The notes beneath the pieces are model-generated. The model made no database searches. It was given only the letters and a program-made list of their open reading frames with translations, and was not told where the DNA came from. Position numbers and translations under genes: made by a program. Below are positions 1 through 6,843 of a DNA stretch of 9,016 nucleotides, one piece after another. Position 1 is the stretch's first letter; every line of letters begins with the position of its first letter. The stretch is from Gammaproteobacteria bacterium (GTDB lineage: Bacteria > Pseudomonadota > Gammaproteobacteria > SZUA-229), in contig JAQICG010000284.1 of assembly GCA_027858635.1 (NCBI GenBank), forward strand, positions 1 to 9,016, written 5' to 3'.

Positions 1-44
1 AGTTTAGACTGATTAATTTAACCTAAAAAATATTCACCGCAAGC

Positions 45-115
45 AGATTTTTCTGGAAAAAATTTGAACAGCCACAGGCTGGCCTGAAGGGTGGAGGGCA
101 GGAAGCCCAGAATAA
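45..115. repeat. Three-hairpin structured repeat, copy A
   Basis: Seen directly: hairpin 1 has 7-nt arms (45-51 with 59-65, one G-T pair) around the loop TCTGGAA. It is followed by AATTTGAAC, then hairpin 2 (69-73 with 77-81, loop ACA), the linker TGAAG (85-89), hairpin 3 (96-99 with 105-108, loop AGGAA) and GAATAA. The same order, loops and linkers recur at 7619-7684 with different stem sequences that still pair. A possible fourth hairpin (116-120 with 126-130) lies just after it. This is a dispersed structured intergenic repeat; which strand is functional is unknown. I recall similar elements from proteobacterial intergenic regions but cannot name the family. Confidence 0.6.
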
Positions 116-175
116 CTGCGGAGTACGCGGAGAAAAACAACAACCTCAATTAACGTTATAGTGCCCATTTAATCC

Positions 176-323
176 TAAAATGAATGACAACTATCGGCCA
201 GGAGCAGAAGTTGGCAAGAATCTGGCGCTAACAGGTTTTGCCCCGATCTCTGATTTTTGCGATTTATCTGTCAGGATTGGAACAAGCTGTTGCAATGAAA
301 TTAGGTCTGCTGAGCGTCTGCTT
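176..323. repeat. Probable degenerate dispersed-repeat sequence next to a gene breakpoint
   Basis: No gene is supported on the plus strand here. The right end (GTCTGCTTTGGGTCG, 313-327) resembles GACTGCAACGGGTCG at 6184-6198, matching 11 of 15 positions. The left end (GAATGAC followed by a TATCGGCC stretch) resembles the GAATGAC start of the same distant element. This looks like an old, diverged short repeat unit that ends at about the point where the minus-strand gene at 264-518 loses similarity to its family. Repeat identity is inferred from my own comparison of short stretches. Confidence 0.35.
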
Positions 324-518
324 TGGGTCGGGAATCATGTCGCCAGAGGGGTGTTTGTAATAGTGGGAAAGAGCTAACACGATTCGGGTTTCATCCTTGT
401 GCAATATATCCGCACCCAATTTCATGTAGCCTTCTGCAGTAAGGCCTCGATATTCATTTATCTGGTCTAAGTCGGGTAACAGTTTATAAAGTCGTTTGTA
501 TATGGTTTCATAAATCAT
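264..518 (-). pseudogene. Truncated small conserved hypothetical protein
   Basis: An 84-codon minus-strand frame starting with ATG at 518, preceded by a good Shine-Dalgarno (AGGAG on the minus strand, near 526-531). Residues 1-65 look like the N-terminal half of a small uncharacterised proteobacterial family of about 110-130 residues that I recall as DUF6908/DUF1249-like, with the pattern ALSHYYKHPSGDMIPDP at residues 49-65. After that DP the family normally continues with a charged strand and an Asn/Trp-rich C-terminus. Here residues 66-84 are unrelated and correspond to the repeat-like DNA at 264-323. The gene therefore appears cut at about position 323. Function is unknown. The family assignment is from memory and could be wrong. 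If it is a real short protein, the intact start and RBS would allow translation. Confidence 0.45.
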
Positions 519-551
519 TGTTGGTCACTCCTGTAGTTAAAAAAACATCCC

Positions 552-720
552 CGCTGGGGTGAAAACCCAGAAGGAGCGACTGCAAGGAGCGTTAAAACAG
601 GGTTGAGTGACGTGTCATATCGGGGGGAACCTCTTGCACTGCACAAGCGAAGCGCGGAAGTGTGGGGGAACATTTGACTAAGGAACGACCCTGTTAGCCT
701 AATGCGTAGCCAGAGGGGAT
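552..720 (+). ncRNA. Structured G-rich stretch, possible group II intron domain I remnant
   Basis: Seen directly: a CCCC/GGGG hairpin (551-559), a perfect 8-bp long-range stem (596-603 with 688-695) enclosing about 84 nt, the inner palindrome TGACGTGTCA (608-617), CTTG/CAAG arms (633-636 with 644-647) and the octamer GGGGGAAC twice (623-630, 664-671). The order of purine-rich linkers (AAGCGAAGCGCGGAAG, then CCTGTTAGCCTAATG and GTAGCCAGAGGGGA) reminds me of domain I of bacterial group II introns. No reverse transcriptase and no domain V hairpin is present, so if this is intronic it is only a 5' relic. It could instead be another structured RNA or the leader of an old gene. The intron identity is a memory-based guess. 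Confidence 0.27.
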
Positions 721-947
721 TATTGATTTGTTCTTTTGTTTGATTGTGAGATTGAGGCGCGACTCCAGGACGGTGTCGTGCAAAGGCATGGATGCGGTTA
801 ACCCGTCGCTTTCGATAGCTCAGGCAAACCTAAATGATCGTGTCAGTGTTCATAGCGTTCGGTGAATATGCAAATCCACATTGCTTAAATAACCACATTA
901 TTTATACGTGTTCAACTGATCCTCGATAATATGCCAGTGATGAGTCC

Positions 948-979
948 GCGGCATCTATCAAATAGACCCGCTTTTTTTC
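948..979 (+). terminator. Terminator-like hairpin with T-run
   Basis: GCGG (948-951) pairs with CCGC (968-971) and TCTA (954-957) pairs with TAGA (963-966). A run of seven T follows at 972-978. It would act on plus-strand transcripts, but no intact plus-strand gene lies upstream. It could end transcription from the structured stretch at 552-720, or it may be chance. The stem is interrupted by small bulges, so confidence is low. Confidence 0.3.
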
Positions 980-1031
980 ATTAATCACACATCTGGGCAC
1001 TTTGCGCTACACTCTAATTGAGGCTTTTGTA

Positions 1032-1037
1032 TATAAT
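1032..1037 (+). promoter_or_regulatory. Possible -10 box of the kinase operon
   Basis: A perfect TATAAT preceded by TG two bases upstream (close to an extended -10) in the AT-rich region before the kinase gene. No good -35 hexamer sits 16-18 nt upstream. If used, the mRNA would carry a leader of about 230 nt that includes the hairpin at 1124-1149. A weaker alternative, TATACA (1233-1238), lies within the inverted repeat nearer the gene. Confidence 0.3.
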
Positions 1038-1123
1038 TCTCAGTATGTTACATGAGCAGGGTGAGAGTATTATTTCGAGTCATTATCTTAACTAAATTTA
1101 TTTATTCAATGATAAGTCGACAC

Positions 1124-1149
1124 GTCCCAACCAATCTTCATGTTGGGAC
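1124..1149 (+). promoter_or_regulatory. Perfect 8-bp hairpin in the leader of the kinase operon
   Basis: GTCCCAAC (1124-1131) and GTTGGGAC (1142-1149) form a perfect stem with a 10-nt loop. No T-run follows, so it is not a simple terminator. Its place about 127 nt upstream of the TTG start suits an operator or an mRNA leader hairpin. No ligand or protein can be named. Confidence 0.35.
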
Positions 1150-1223
1150 AAACACCGTGAACCTTGCCTGGTTGTGCTCGGGCGTAAGATGTCAGATGGA
1201 GTGCGTTATTTTATTTCAATGGT

Positions 1224-1240
1224 AATGTAGCTTATACATT
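1224..1240 (+). promoter_or_regulatory. Inverted repeat AATGTA-N5-TACATT upstream of the kinase
   Basis: A perfect 6-bp dyad with a 5-bp spacer, 35 nt before the TTG start. It overlaps a weak -10-like TATACA. The geometry suits a dimeric helix-turn-helix operator, but chance occurrence in AT-rich DNA is quite possible. Confidence 0.25.
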
Positions 1241-1264
1241 CCGCGCTATTTGCCTAACGATATT

Positions 1265-1278
1265 CAGGAGTTAATTTG
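1265..1278 (+). promoter_or_regulatory. RBS that fixes a TTG start for the hybrid kinase
   Basis: CAGGAG (1265-1270) sits 5 nt before TTG at 1276-1278. The product then begins with a short cytoplasmic stretch followed by the first membrane segment, as expected for this type of sensor. No other start has a comparable ribosome-binding site upstream of that segment, so the rare TTG start is well supported. Confidence 0.7.
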
Positions 1279-4200
1279 ACACAAATCAGCACGGATATCC
1301 CTTTACAAGCATTACTCAAACGCTTCGCAGTGTTTTATCTGCCCGTCGTTATTATTCTTTCCGGCATTTTGCTGGTGGGCGCTCGATTCGACGAGCACTT
1401 TCGGGTGGAAAACATAACAGTTCGCGAGAACAGTCGCATCGATGTTGCCAGGGGGCGAGTTACACATGATTTGTTGGCGATTGACATTGACCTACGTGTC
1501 ATCACCAATCTGCCCTTGTTGCAAAATTATCTGAATAGCGGTGATCCGGCGCTACGAGCACAACTGGAAAAGTATTTTCTGGTGCTGGCGCGGGAAACGC
1601 GACGTTATGATCAGATACGCTACCTTGACGCCAACGGTCAGGAAGTGGTGCGCATCAATTACCAAAATGGCAGGCCCACCATCACGCCCCGCCAGCAGTT
1701 GCAAAATAAGGCGAACCGCTATTACTTCAGCGACACGTTCAAACTCAAACAGGGCGAAGTATTTATTTCTCCGCTGGACTTGAATGTTGAGCATGGGAAC
1801 ATTGAAGTTCCTTACAAGCCGATGCTTCGTTACGGCACACCGGTGTTCGATGGTGCGGGACGAAAGAAAGGCGTCATCCTGCTCAATTATCTGGGTAGTA
1901 AACTGCTACAAAATTTTAAATCCGTAATGCAGAATGGCATGTCACATAGTGTCATGCTGCTTAATCGGGACGGCTATTGGCTGAGCGCCGACAACCGTGA
2001 AGATGAGTGGGGCTTCATGCTTGGCAAGAGCGAGCGCACTTTCGGGCATGATTTCCCCAAAGCGTGGAGCTCCATTTCTGCTGGTGATCATGGTTCCTTG
2101 CTGACAGATCAAGGATTATTTGTCTATACCACGGTCCGCACTCTGTTGGGAGAACGTCATTCGTCCACGGGTTCTGCCCTGGCGCATGAGCGCAGCCAGC
2201 AACAAGTGATGACGCATGAATATAACTGGAAGATTGTGTCATTTGTTCCCCATAACATTCTGTCAGCCAGCGCCTTCTACAACCAGCCATACTTCGCGAA
2301 ATTTCTGGCTGCTACCTATCTGTTGCTTGCGCTGGCCGCCTTGTTGGTCGCACGCATCGCCTTAAGTCGAGAACTGGCGAAACAGGAAATCAGCAAACTC
2401 AACGAAGAGTTGGAACAACGTGTAGCAGAGCACGCAGCTGGAGAAGAAAATCTCTCTGTCACACTCAAATCTATCGGCGACGGCGTGTTGACCACCGATG
2501 CCGAAGGGCGAGTAACGCGCCTGAATACCGTCGCCGAGCAGCTTACCGGCTGGTCGCAGGCGGAAGCAGCTGGGCTCCCCGTGGCCGACGTTTTTCACAT
2601 TATCAATCAAAAAACTCGCCAGCCTGCAATTATTCCAGTGGCAGAAACGCTGGCGCAAGGGGTTATTCATGATTTAGCCAATGGCACCCTGTTGATTGCA
2701 CGCGACGGCAGCGAGTGTCCCATCGCCGACAGCTGTGCACCCATTCTACATCGCGATGGCAGTGTGATCGGAGCGGTACTGGTGTTTCGTGATGTGACTC
2801 GAGAGTATGCAGCTCAAGCGGCATTGCGTGACAGTGCCGCGCGCATTCAGGCAGTGCTCAATACCGTAGCCGACGGTATCATCACCATCAATCAACACGG
2901 TATCGTCGAGACGGTTAACCCAGCCGCTGAGCGCCTATTCGCCTATCCCGCTGCCGAGATCGTCGGCCAAAACATCAACATGCTGATGCCAGAGCCTTAT
3001 CGCCACCAGCATGATGGCTACCTCGATCATTATTGCAACACCGGTGAGGCACGTATCATCGGCATCGGGCGCGAAGTGGTGGGGCGATGCAAGAACGGCA
3101 GCACCTTCCCGATGTACCTGGCCGTGAGTGAAATGAAACTGGACAAACAGCGTTACTTTACCGGCATCGTGCATGACCTCACCGAACGCAAACAGGCGGA
3201 GGCGTTGCTGCATCAAGCAAAAGAAAAAGCCGAGTTGGCCAACCACGCCAAGGATTCATTCCTCGCCACCATGAGTCACGAAATACGTACGCCACTCACT
3301 GGCATGCTAGGTATGCTGGAATTGCTTTCCATGACATCGCTTGATGACGAGCAAGATAAAACATTAGGCGCGGCCTGGGACTCGGCCAGAAATCTGCTGC
3401 GTATTGTCAACGATATTATGGACTGGTCCAAGATACAGGAAGGTAAATTGACGCTATCCCCTCAATCCACCTCGATCCCTCAGTTGCTGCAAGAGGTCGT
3501 CAATACCTATTCCCGCGTAGCTAGCACCAATAGTTTGGTGTTGTGGCAGCACGCCGATTCCAGACTTGGCGCAGCGCACGTCGTCGATCCGCTACGCCTT
3601 TCCCAGATACTGAACAACTTTGTCAGTAATGCACTCAAATTTACCCAACATGGTGAGATCGAGCTGCGCGTCGAACTTCTCGAACAACTCGAGAGCGGCG
3701 AGAAGATGCGGTTCTCTGTGAAGGACACCGGCGTCGGTATCCCTAAAGATGTCCAGAAAAACCTGTTCCAGCGCTACCATCAGGAGAGCGCAGACACCGC
3801 CCGCCTATATGGCGGAACCGGACTGGGGCTGGCAATTTGTCTTCGGTTAGCAGAATTGCTGGATGGACAAATCGAGCTGGTAAGCTCGCCTGGGCAAGGC
3901 TCGACCTTCAGTATTACGGTGATCCTGCCTGTCTCTGCCGCACCCGGTGAGCAGATTCCGACCCTGGTGCCTGTGGTAGCACAGAAGAAAGTCGAACCTC
4001 TGTTCGACGGTAGCACACAGGCTCCGCTGGTGCTGGCAGTAGACGACCATCCGATCAATCGCGACACGCTGGCACGCCAGATCAAATTGCTCGGACTGCG
4101 CTCAGAAACTGCTGAGGATGGGCAAGACGCATTGACGAAGTGGCAGGATAAGCACTTTGCACTGATCATCACGGATTGCCACATGCCGGAAATGGATGGC

Positions 4201-4812
4201 TATACGTTCGCAAAATCGGTTCGCAAAATCGAGGCCGAGAAAAGACTTCATCGCACACCCATGATTGCATGGACGGCCAATGCACGCACAGAAGAAGGTG
4301 AGCATTGCAGCGCTGCTGGCCTGGATGATTTGCTGGTCAAGCCTGCCAATCTTAGTCAATTGAAGACGATGCTGGCAAAATGGCTCCCCATCTCTGAAAC
4401 AGACAATAGTCAAATCACACCTGCGGTGTCTGATGCGCATAGCAGGCAAGCTACCGGAACGATCGATTTTGCTGCGTTAAGTGAGGCTGTGCCAGATAGT
4501 ACTGAACATATTCATGTGCTAAAGAAATTTCAGTCACATCTTCGGGTTGACCTCACCCAGTTGCTCGAAAATCTGGAACAAGGTGACAGGGTCAATGTGG
4601 AGGGTACCGCCCATCGCATGAAAGGCTCCTGCCGCATGATGGGGGCAACAGATATGGCAGGCGCTTGCGCAACCATCGAGCAGAATGCACGTGAAGGTAA
4701 TATGGACGACGCCTACGACGGGATGACGCGTTTGAACGATGCCATCAAACAGTTCGAAACATATCTGGCTGAAATAGCGACACTTGAAAGGAATTCCGAT
4801 GAAAGTCAATGA
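1276..4812 (+). CDS. Tripartite hybrid sensor histidine kinase (dCache-like, PAS-PAS, HisKA-HATPase-REC-HPt)
   Basis: An inner-membrane sensor kinase of 1178 residues. Membrane segments at about 17-35 and 343-359 enclose a periplasmic region of about 300 residues resembling double-Cache domains (YLDANGQEVVRINYQNG; GEVFISPLDLNVE). Then come a short coiled coil, PAS 1 (about 396-512), PAS 2 (about 516-640), a HisKA H-box with the phospho-accepting H668 (ATMSHEIRTPL), an ATPase domain with N-box N785, the G1 box DTGVGIP (817-823) and G2 box GGTGLGL (846-852), a receiver with D923/D924, phospho-acceptor D967 (TDCHMPEMDG) and K1022, and a C-terminal HPt with H1113 (AHRMKGSC). All catalytic residues of a BvgS/ArcB-type His-Asp-His relay are present. 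It overlaps the following REC-EAL gene by 14 nt, so that regulator is the likely final phosphate acceptor. The ligand is unknown; Cache domains often bind small metabolites. Architecture is very secure, the signal is not. Confidence 0.95.
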   Translation: MTQISTDIPLQALLKRFAVFYLPVVIILSGILLVGARFDEHFRVENITVRENSRIDVARGRVTHDLLAIDIDLRVITNLPLLQNYLNSGDPALRAQLEKYFLVLARETRRYDQIRYLDANGQEVVRINYQNGRPTITPRQQLQNKANRYYFSDTFKLKQGEVFISPLDLNVEHGNIEVPYKPMLRYGTPVFDGAGRKKGVILLNYLGSKLLQNFKSVMQNGMSHSVMLLNRDGYWLSADNREDEWGFMLGKSERTFGHDFPKAWSSISAGDHGSLLTDQGLFVYTTVRTLLGERHSSTGSALAHERSQQQVMTHEYNWKIVSFVPHNILSASAFYNQPYFAKFLAATYLLLALAALLVARIALSRELAKQEISKLNEELEQRVAEHAAGEENLSVTLKSIGDGVLTTDAEGRVTRLNTVAEQLTGWSQAEAAGLPVADVFHIINQKTRQPAIIPVAETLAQGVIHDLANGTLLIARDGSECPIADSCAPILHRDGSVIGAVLVFRDVTREYAAQAALRDSAARIQAVLNTVADGIITINQHGIVETVNPAAERLFAYPAAEIVGQNINMLMPEPYRHQHDGYLDHYCNTGEARIIGIGREVVGRCKNGSTFPMYLAVSEMKLDKQRYFTGIVHDLTERKQAEALLHQAKEKAELANHAKDSFLATMSHEIRTPLTGMLGMLELLSMTSLDDEQDKTLGAAWDSARNLLRIVNDIMDWSKIQEGKLTLSPQSTSIPQLLQEVVNTYSRVASTNSLVLWQHADSRLGAAHVVDPLRLSQILNNFVSNALKFTQHGEIELRVELLEQLESGEKMRFSVKDTGVGIPKDVQKNLFQRYHQESADTARLYGGTGLGLAICLRLAELLDGQIELVSSPGQGSTFSITVILPVSAAPGEQIPTLVPVVAQKKVEPLFDGSTQAPLVLAVDDHPINRDTLARQIKLLGLRSETAEDGQDALTKWQDKHFALIITDCHMPEMDGYTFAKSVRKIEAEKRLHRTPMIAWTANARTEEGEHCSAAGLDDLLVKPANLSQLKTMLAKWLPISETDNSQITPAVSDAHSRQATGTIDFAALSEAVPDSTEHIHVLKKFQSHLRVDLTQLLENLEQGDRVNVEGTAHRMKGSCRMMGATDMAGACATIEQNAREGNMDDAYDGMTRLNDAIKQFETYLAEIATLERNSDESQ
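4787..4798 (+). promoter_or_regulatory. RBS that selects ATG 4799 for the REC-EAL gene
   Basis: AAAGGA (4787-4792) is 6 nt before ATG 4799. An in-frame TTG at 4784 would also open the frame but has no ribosome-binding site and would add only five residues before the receiver fold. ATG 4799 is preferred. The site lies inside the kinase gene, so translation is probably coupled. Confidence 0.65.
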
Positions 4813-6004
4813 AGTTAATATCCTGGTTGTTGAAGATGATGATTTTCAACGCGAGATGCTCGTCAATATGCTGCGCTCACTAGGCGCGACATCGATAAGC
4901 GACGCAGCGAATGGCCAGCAGGCACTTGAGGTGCTGCATTCTGAAAATGCGAAACCGATGGATATTGCGATTTGCGATATTAACATGCCGGAAATGGATG
5001 GTATGGAATTTCTGCGTCATCTGGGTGAGGAAAAGTCGGCGACCTCAATCATCATACTTAGTACGTTAGACAAGGCATTACTGGCTTCGGTAGCAAAGAT
5101 GTCACTTGCTTATGGTATGAAGCTTCTTGGCGTCATTGAAAAACCGATATCAGTCGCACAACTTGAAGCGATGATTTTCAAATATGAGCGTACGAATATA
5201 AAGCCGAAAAAAGCGGTGAACACGGGGCCGAAGTTCAGTCTTGAAGAAATATTGCACGGGGTGCATGCAAAACAGTGTGAGCCGTTCTTTCAACCCAAAG
5301 TGGATTTGGAAACAAACAGGATAGTCGGCGCTGAGGCGCTAGCACGCTGGATACATCCCGAGCATGGGGTGGTCGCACCTTACGCTTTCATCAATTTGCT
5401 TGAACAGAGCAGTAAGATGGACGAGTTGACGTTTAATATGCTGGATAAGTCGGTTGCCGCGTCTCGCTTATTGCACGACAGCGGTCATGCGATTTCCATC
5501 TCGATCAATCTGTCGCTGACTTCGCTAACGGACATTTCACTGGCCGACAGGATTACTCAAGTGGTTAAAGAGGCGGGTGTCGATCCGCAGCAGATCGTTC
5601 TCGAAATCACCGAATCAGCGGCCATGACCGATGTCGCTTTCGCATTAGAAAACCTGGCACGACTGCGCATGCACGGCTTCGGCCTTTCCATCGACGATTA
5701 CGGTACCGGCTATGCCAGCATGCAGCAACTCACGCGTATTGCCTTTACCGAACTAAAAATTGACCAATCTTTTGTAACTGATTTTGCAACCAATCATGCG
5801 TTACGCATCATCGTAGAGTCGAGCATCGACATGGCGCACAAGCTGCAGGTCAAAAGCGTTGCTGAGGGGGTGGAGACACAAGAGGATTGGGATACATTGA
5901 AGAGCATGAATTGCGATGCGGCACAGGGTTATTTCATTGCCAAGCCAATGAATCTATCCTCGTTTGTTGATTTCTGTGCTGAATATTCTGCCAGACAAGT
6001 TTGA
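4799..6004 (+). CDS. REC-EAL response regulator, c-di-GMP phosphodiesterase (RocR/VieA type)
   Basis: A cytoplasmic regulator of 401 residues from ATG 4799. Receiver at about 5-125: acidic pocket in NILVVEDDD, phospho-acceptor D60 (ICDINMPEMDG), and the Lys of EKP near residue 117. EAL domain at about 155-395, with the usual catalytic set: E179 of the EAL motif (GAEALARW), N237 (INLS), E269 (LEITES), D299/D300 (IDDYGTGYAS), K320 (LKIDQSF), E356 (AEGVET) and Q376 (AQGYFIAKPM). It should therefore hydrolyse c-di-GMP to pGpG rather than be a degenerate sensor. Layout and motifs recall Pseudomonas RocR, which works with a RocS-type hybrid kinase; the gene upstream here is such a kinase. Phosphotransfer from its H1113 to D60 is inferred. 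Output is probably a switch in biofilm, adhesion or motility. There is no DNA-binding domain and no GGDEF domain. Confidence 0.93.
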   Translation: MKVNEVNILVVEDDDFQREMLVNMLRSLGATSISDAANGQQALEVLHSENAKPMDIAICDINMPEMDGMEFLRHLGEEKSATSIIILSTLDKALLASVAKMSLAYGMKLLGVIEKPISVAQLEAMIFKYERTNIKPKKAVNTGPKFSLEEILHGVHAKQCEPFFQPKVDLETNRIVGAEALARWIHPEHGVVAPYAFINLLEQSSKMDELTFNMLDKSVAASRLLHDSGHAISISINLSLTSLTDISLADRITQVVKEAGVDPQQIVLEITESAAMTDVAFALENLARLRMHGFGLSIDDYGTGYASMQQLTRIAFTELKIDQSFVTDFATNHALRIIVESSIDMAHKLQVKSVAEGVETQEDWDTLKSMNCDAAQGYFIAKPMNLSSFVDFCAEYSARQV

Positions 6005-6064
6005 TTTTATCACTAGATCTTGATATTCGGTAATTGTGGGTTAGAAACATCAATCATTAGACAG

Positions 6065-6078
6065 GTTATGGCCATAAC
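6065..6078. repeat. Perfect 14-bp palindrome GTTATGGCCATAAC
   Basis: Self-complementary without a spacer, 61 nt after the REC-EAL stop. It may be a protein-binding site or an insertion target. No T-run follows, so it is not a terminator. Confidence 0.35.
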
Positions 6079-6100
6079 TGGACTGGGGGTGCCAAGTCTT

Positions 6101-6135
6101 ACAACTCATTCAAGAATGGACGGTTGAACAGTTGT
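6101..6135. repeat. Two-step hairpin
   Basis: ACAACT (6101-6106) pairs with AGTTGT (6130-6135), and inside it TTCAA (6109-6113) pairs with TTGAA (6124-6128), leaving a 10-nt loop. It marks the left edge of the palindrome cluster. Role unknown. Confidence 0.35.
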
Positions 6136-6175
6136 GCGACCATATACAAAACCGCTGATAATCCGCTTTCGGGAT

Positions 6176-6216
6176 ACACGAATGACTGCAACGGGTCGAT
6201 AGTGGACATTTGCATT
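6176..6216. repeat. Short repeat-like unit with CTGCAACGGGTCGATAGTGG core
   Basis: This stretch shares GAATGAC and the CTGC-N3-GGGTCG pattern with the degenerate segment at 176-327. From memory, sequences of the type AATGaCtGC...GGGTCGATAGcGGACATT are frequent short intergenic repeats in gamma- and betaproteobacteria. I call it a probable member of such a family. Confidence 0.4.
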
Positions 6217-6227
6217 TCCCACCCTGT

Positions 6228-6363
6228 ACAACCTGCCTCAGATTTTGGCGTTGGTAGGGTCAATTCGCCATGGACGGCGAATTGAGGTTCGTCGAGCAAG
6301 GATGGGAGTTGTACCGACGCGTTGGCAAAGCCCGAATCTGAGGTTTCCCGCAGGGCAGGTTGT
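6228..6363. repeat. 136-bp hairpin-forming repeat
   Basis: Seen directly: the arms ACAACCTGCC (6228-6237) and GGCAGGTTGT (6354-6363) are perfectly complementary, followed inward by TCAGATT (6238-6244) and AATCTGA (6335-6341), with a 12-nt extra segment on the right arm. Inside sits a second perfect hairpin, CAATTCGCC (6261-6269) with GGCGAATTG (6276-6284), loop ATGGAC. GCGTTGG occurs twice as a direct repeat (6248-6254, 6319-6325). The nested arms suggest a non-autonomous repeat element; no coding capacity is apparent. Confidence 0.5.
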
Positions 6364-6381
6364 TTGGGGCTAATTTCTTTG

Positions 6382-6412
6382 GTTACTTTCTTTTTTCGTA
6401 AAAGAAAGTAAC
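6382..6412. repeat. Perfect 13-bp T-rich hairpin
   Basis: GTTACTTTCTTTT (6382-6394) and AAAAGAAAGTAAC (6400-6412) pair perfectly around the loop TTCGT. Hairpins with GGTTACTTTCTTTT arms are, from memory, common intergenic palindromes in many proteobacteria. The stem is AT-rich and unlikely to be a strong terminator. Confidence 0.55.
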
Positions 6413-6485
6413 ACGCGCAAGCAAGCGCGGAACAAATGTTATGGATTGGCACGATAAGAATAAAAATAAGGACGCTAAAATCTGG

Positions 6486-6511
6486 ATCCCGGCTCAAAAG
6501 CATGCTGGGAT
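6486..6511. repeat. Palindromic repeat ATCCCGGC...GCTGGGAT
   Basis: ATCCCGGC (6486-6493) pairs with GCTGGGAT (6504-6511), with one G-T pair and the loop TCAAAAGCAT. The wider context (CTGGATCCCGGCTCAAAAGC, then ATGCTGGGATGAC) matches a very widespread bacterial intergenic palindrome that I recall from many genomes. It lies 14 nt beyond the end of the phosphorylase remnant. Confidence 0.55.
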
Positions 6512-6525
6512 GACAGAATAAAAAA

Positions 6526-6840
6526 CTAAACCTCTACAGAAAGACTTTTCAAATCTAAATACAAAAACTCTGCCGTTAAATTTTTCGCCTGTGTTTTGTT
6601 AGCCACGTTAAAAACACCGCATTCTTCAATCCAGCCTGCACCGTGTACTCTCTCCGCAACCATCTCGCTGCTCTGCATCTGTCTCGGTAAAACAAAACAA
6701 TTATCTTTTCGATAAAGTAAATTGTAGGGCTGGTTCTCAGCATGATACTTCTCAACTACTGCCCAGCATTCATCTACTGAAATGGTTTTAATACAACGCA
6801 TGGGATAATCATGCCTGCCGCCATTGTGTTGCCACAACGG
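6526..6840 (-). pseudogene. C-terminal part of a GDP-hexose-phosphorylase-like protein, cut off by two in-frame stops
   Basis: This frame continues exactly the frame of the gene at 6844-7542, separated from it only by TAA TAA (minus strand, 6846-6841). Read from 6840 it starts PLWQHNGGRHDYPMRC and continues to a TAG at 6526-6528. YPMRCI, NQPYNLLYRKDNCFVLPRQ and the following GAGWIEECGVF match the C-terminal layout of VTC2/GDPGP1-type phosphorylases (an 'xPYNxLxxxxxxFxxPR' strand and a late aromatic-rich strand). It was therefore one protein with the upstream frame, of about 338 codons in all. A TTG at 6837 could in principle open a separate 103-residue product, but no ribosome-binding site supports this. 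Most likely the remnant of a gene inactivated by nonsense changes. Stop-codon readthrough or a sequencing error are the alternatives. Confidence 0.6.
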
Positions 6841-6843
6841 TTA

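Larger units (their letters stand above)
519..1275. other. Long non-coding region upstream of the kinase operon
   Basis: About 750 nt without a credible gene on either strand. It contains a G-rich structured stretch (552-720), a terminator-like hairpin (948-979), a TATAAT box (1032-1037), a perfect 8-bp hairpin (1124-1149) and a 6-bp inverted repeat (1224-1240), each listed separately. I see nothing recognisable in 721-935. The AT-rich second half (about 880-1260) probably holds the promoter and leader of the kinase operon. Confidence 0.5.
6005..6525. other. Intergenic cluster of short palindromic repeats without a credible gene
   Basis: Between the REC-EAL gene and the phosphorylase remnant lie at least six separate palindromes or repeat-like units (listed individually). 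A 134-codon minus-strand frame spans 6099-6503, but it follows the repeats, is low-complexity around the T-rich hairpin and has no family resemblance, so I do not call it a gene. No clear rho-independent terminator for the upstream operon is seen. Confidence 0.55.

Noticed and set aside
180..377. 65-codon plus-strand frame starting at ATG 180
   Set aside because: No RBS, no family resemblance, and it overlaps the repeat-like segment and, on the other strand, the conserved part of the truncated gene.
937..971. Hammerhead-ribozyme-like GTGATGAGTCC
   Set aside because: The core should read CTGANGA and be followed after stem II by GAAA; the first base differs and no GAAA follows in a suitable position.
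6099..6503. 134-codon minus-strand frame in the palindrome cluster
   Set aside because: It runs straight through four separate palindromes, its composition follows those repeats, it has no recognisable domain and there is no good RBS. Better explained as repeat DNA.
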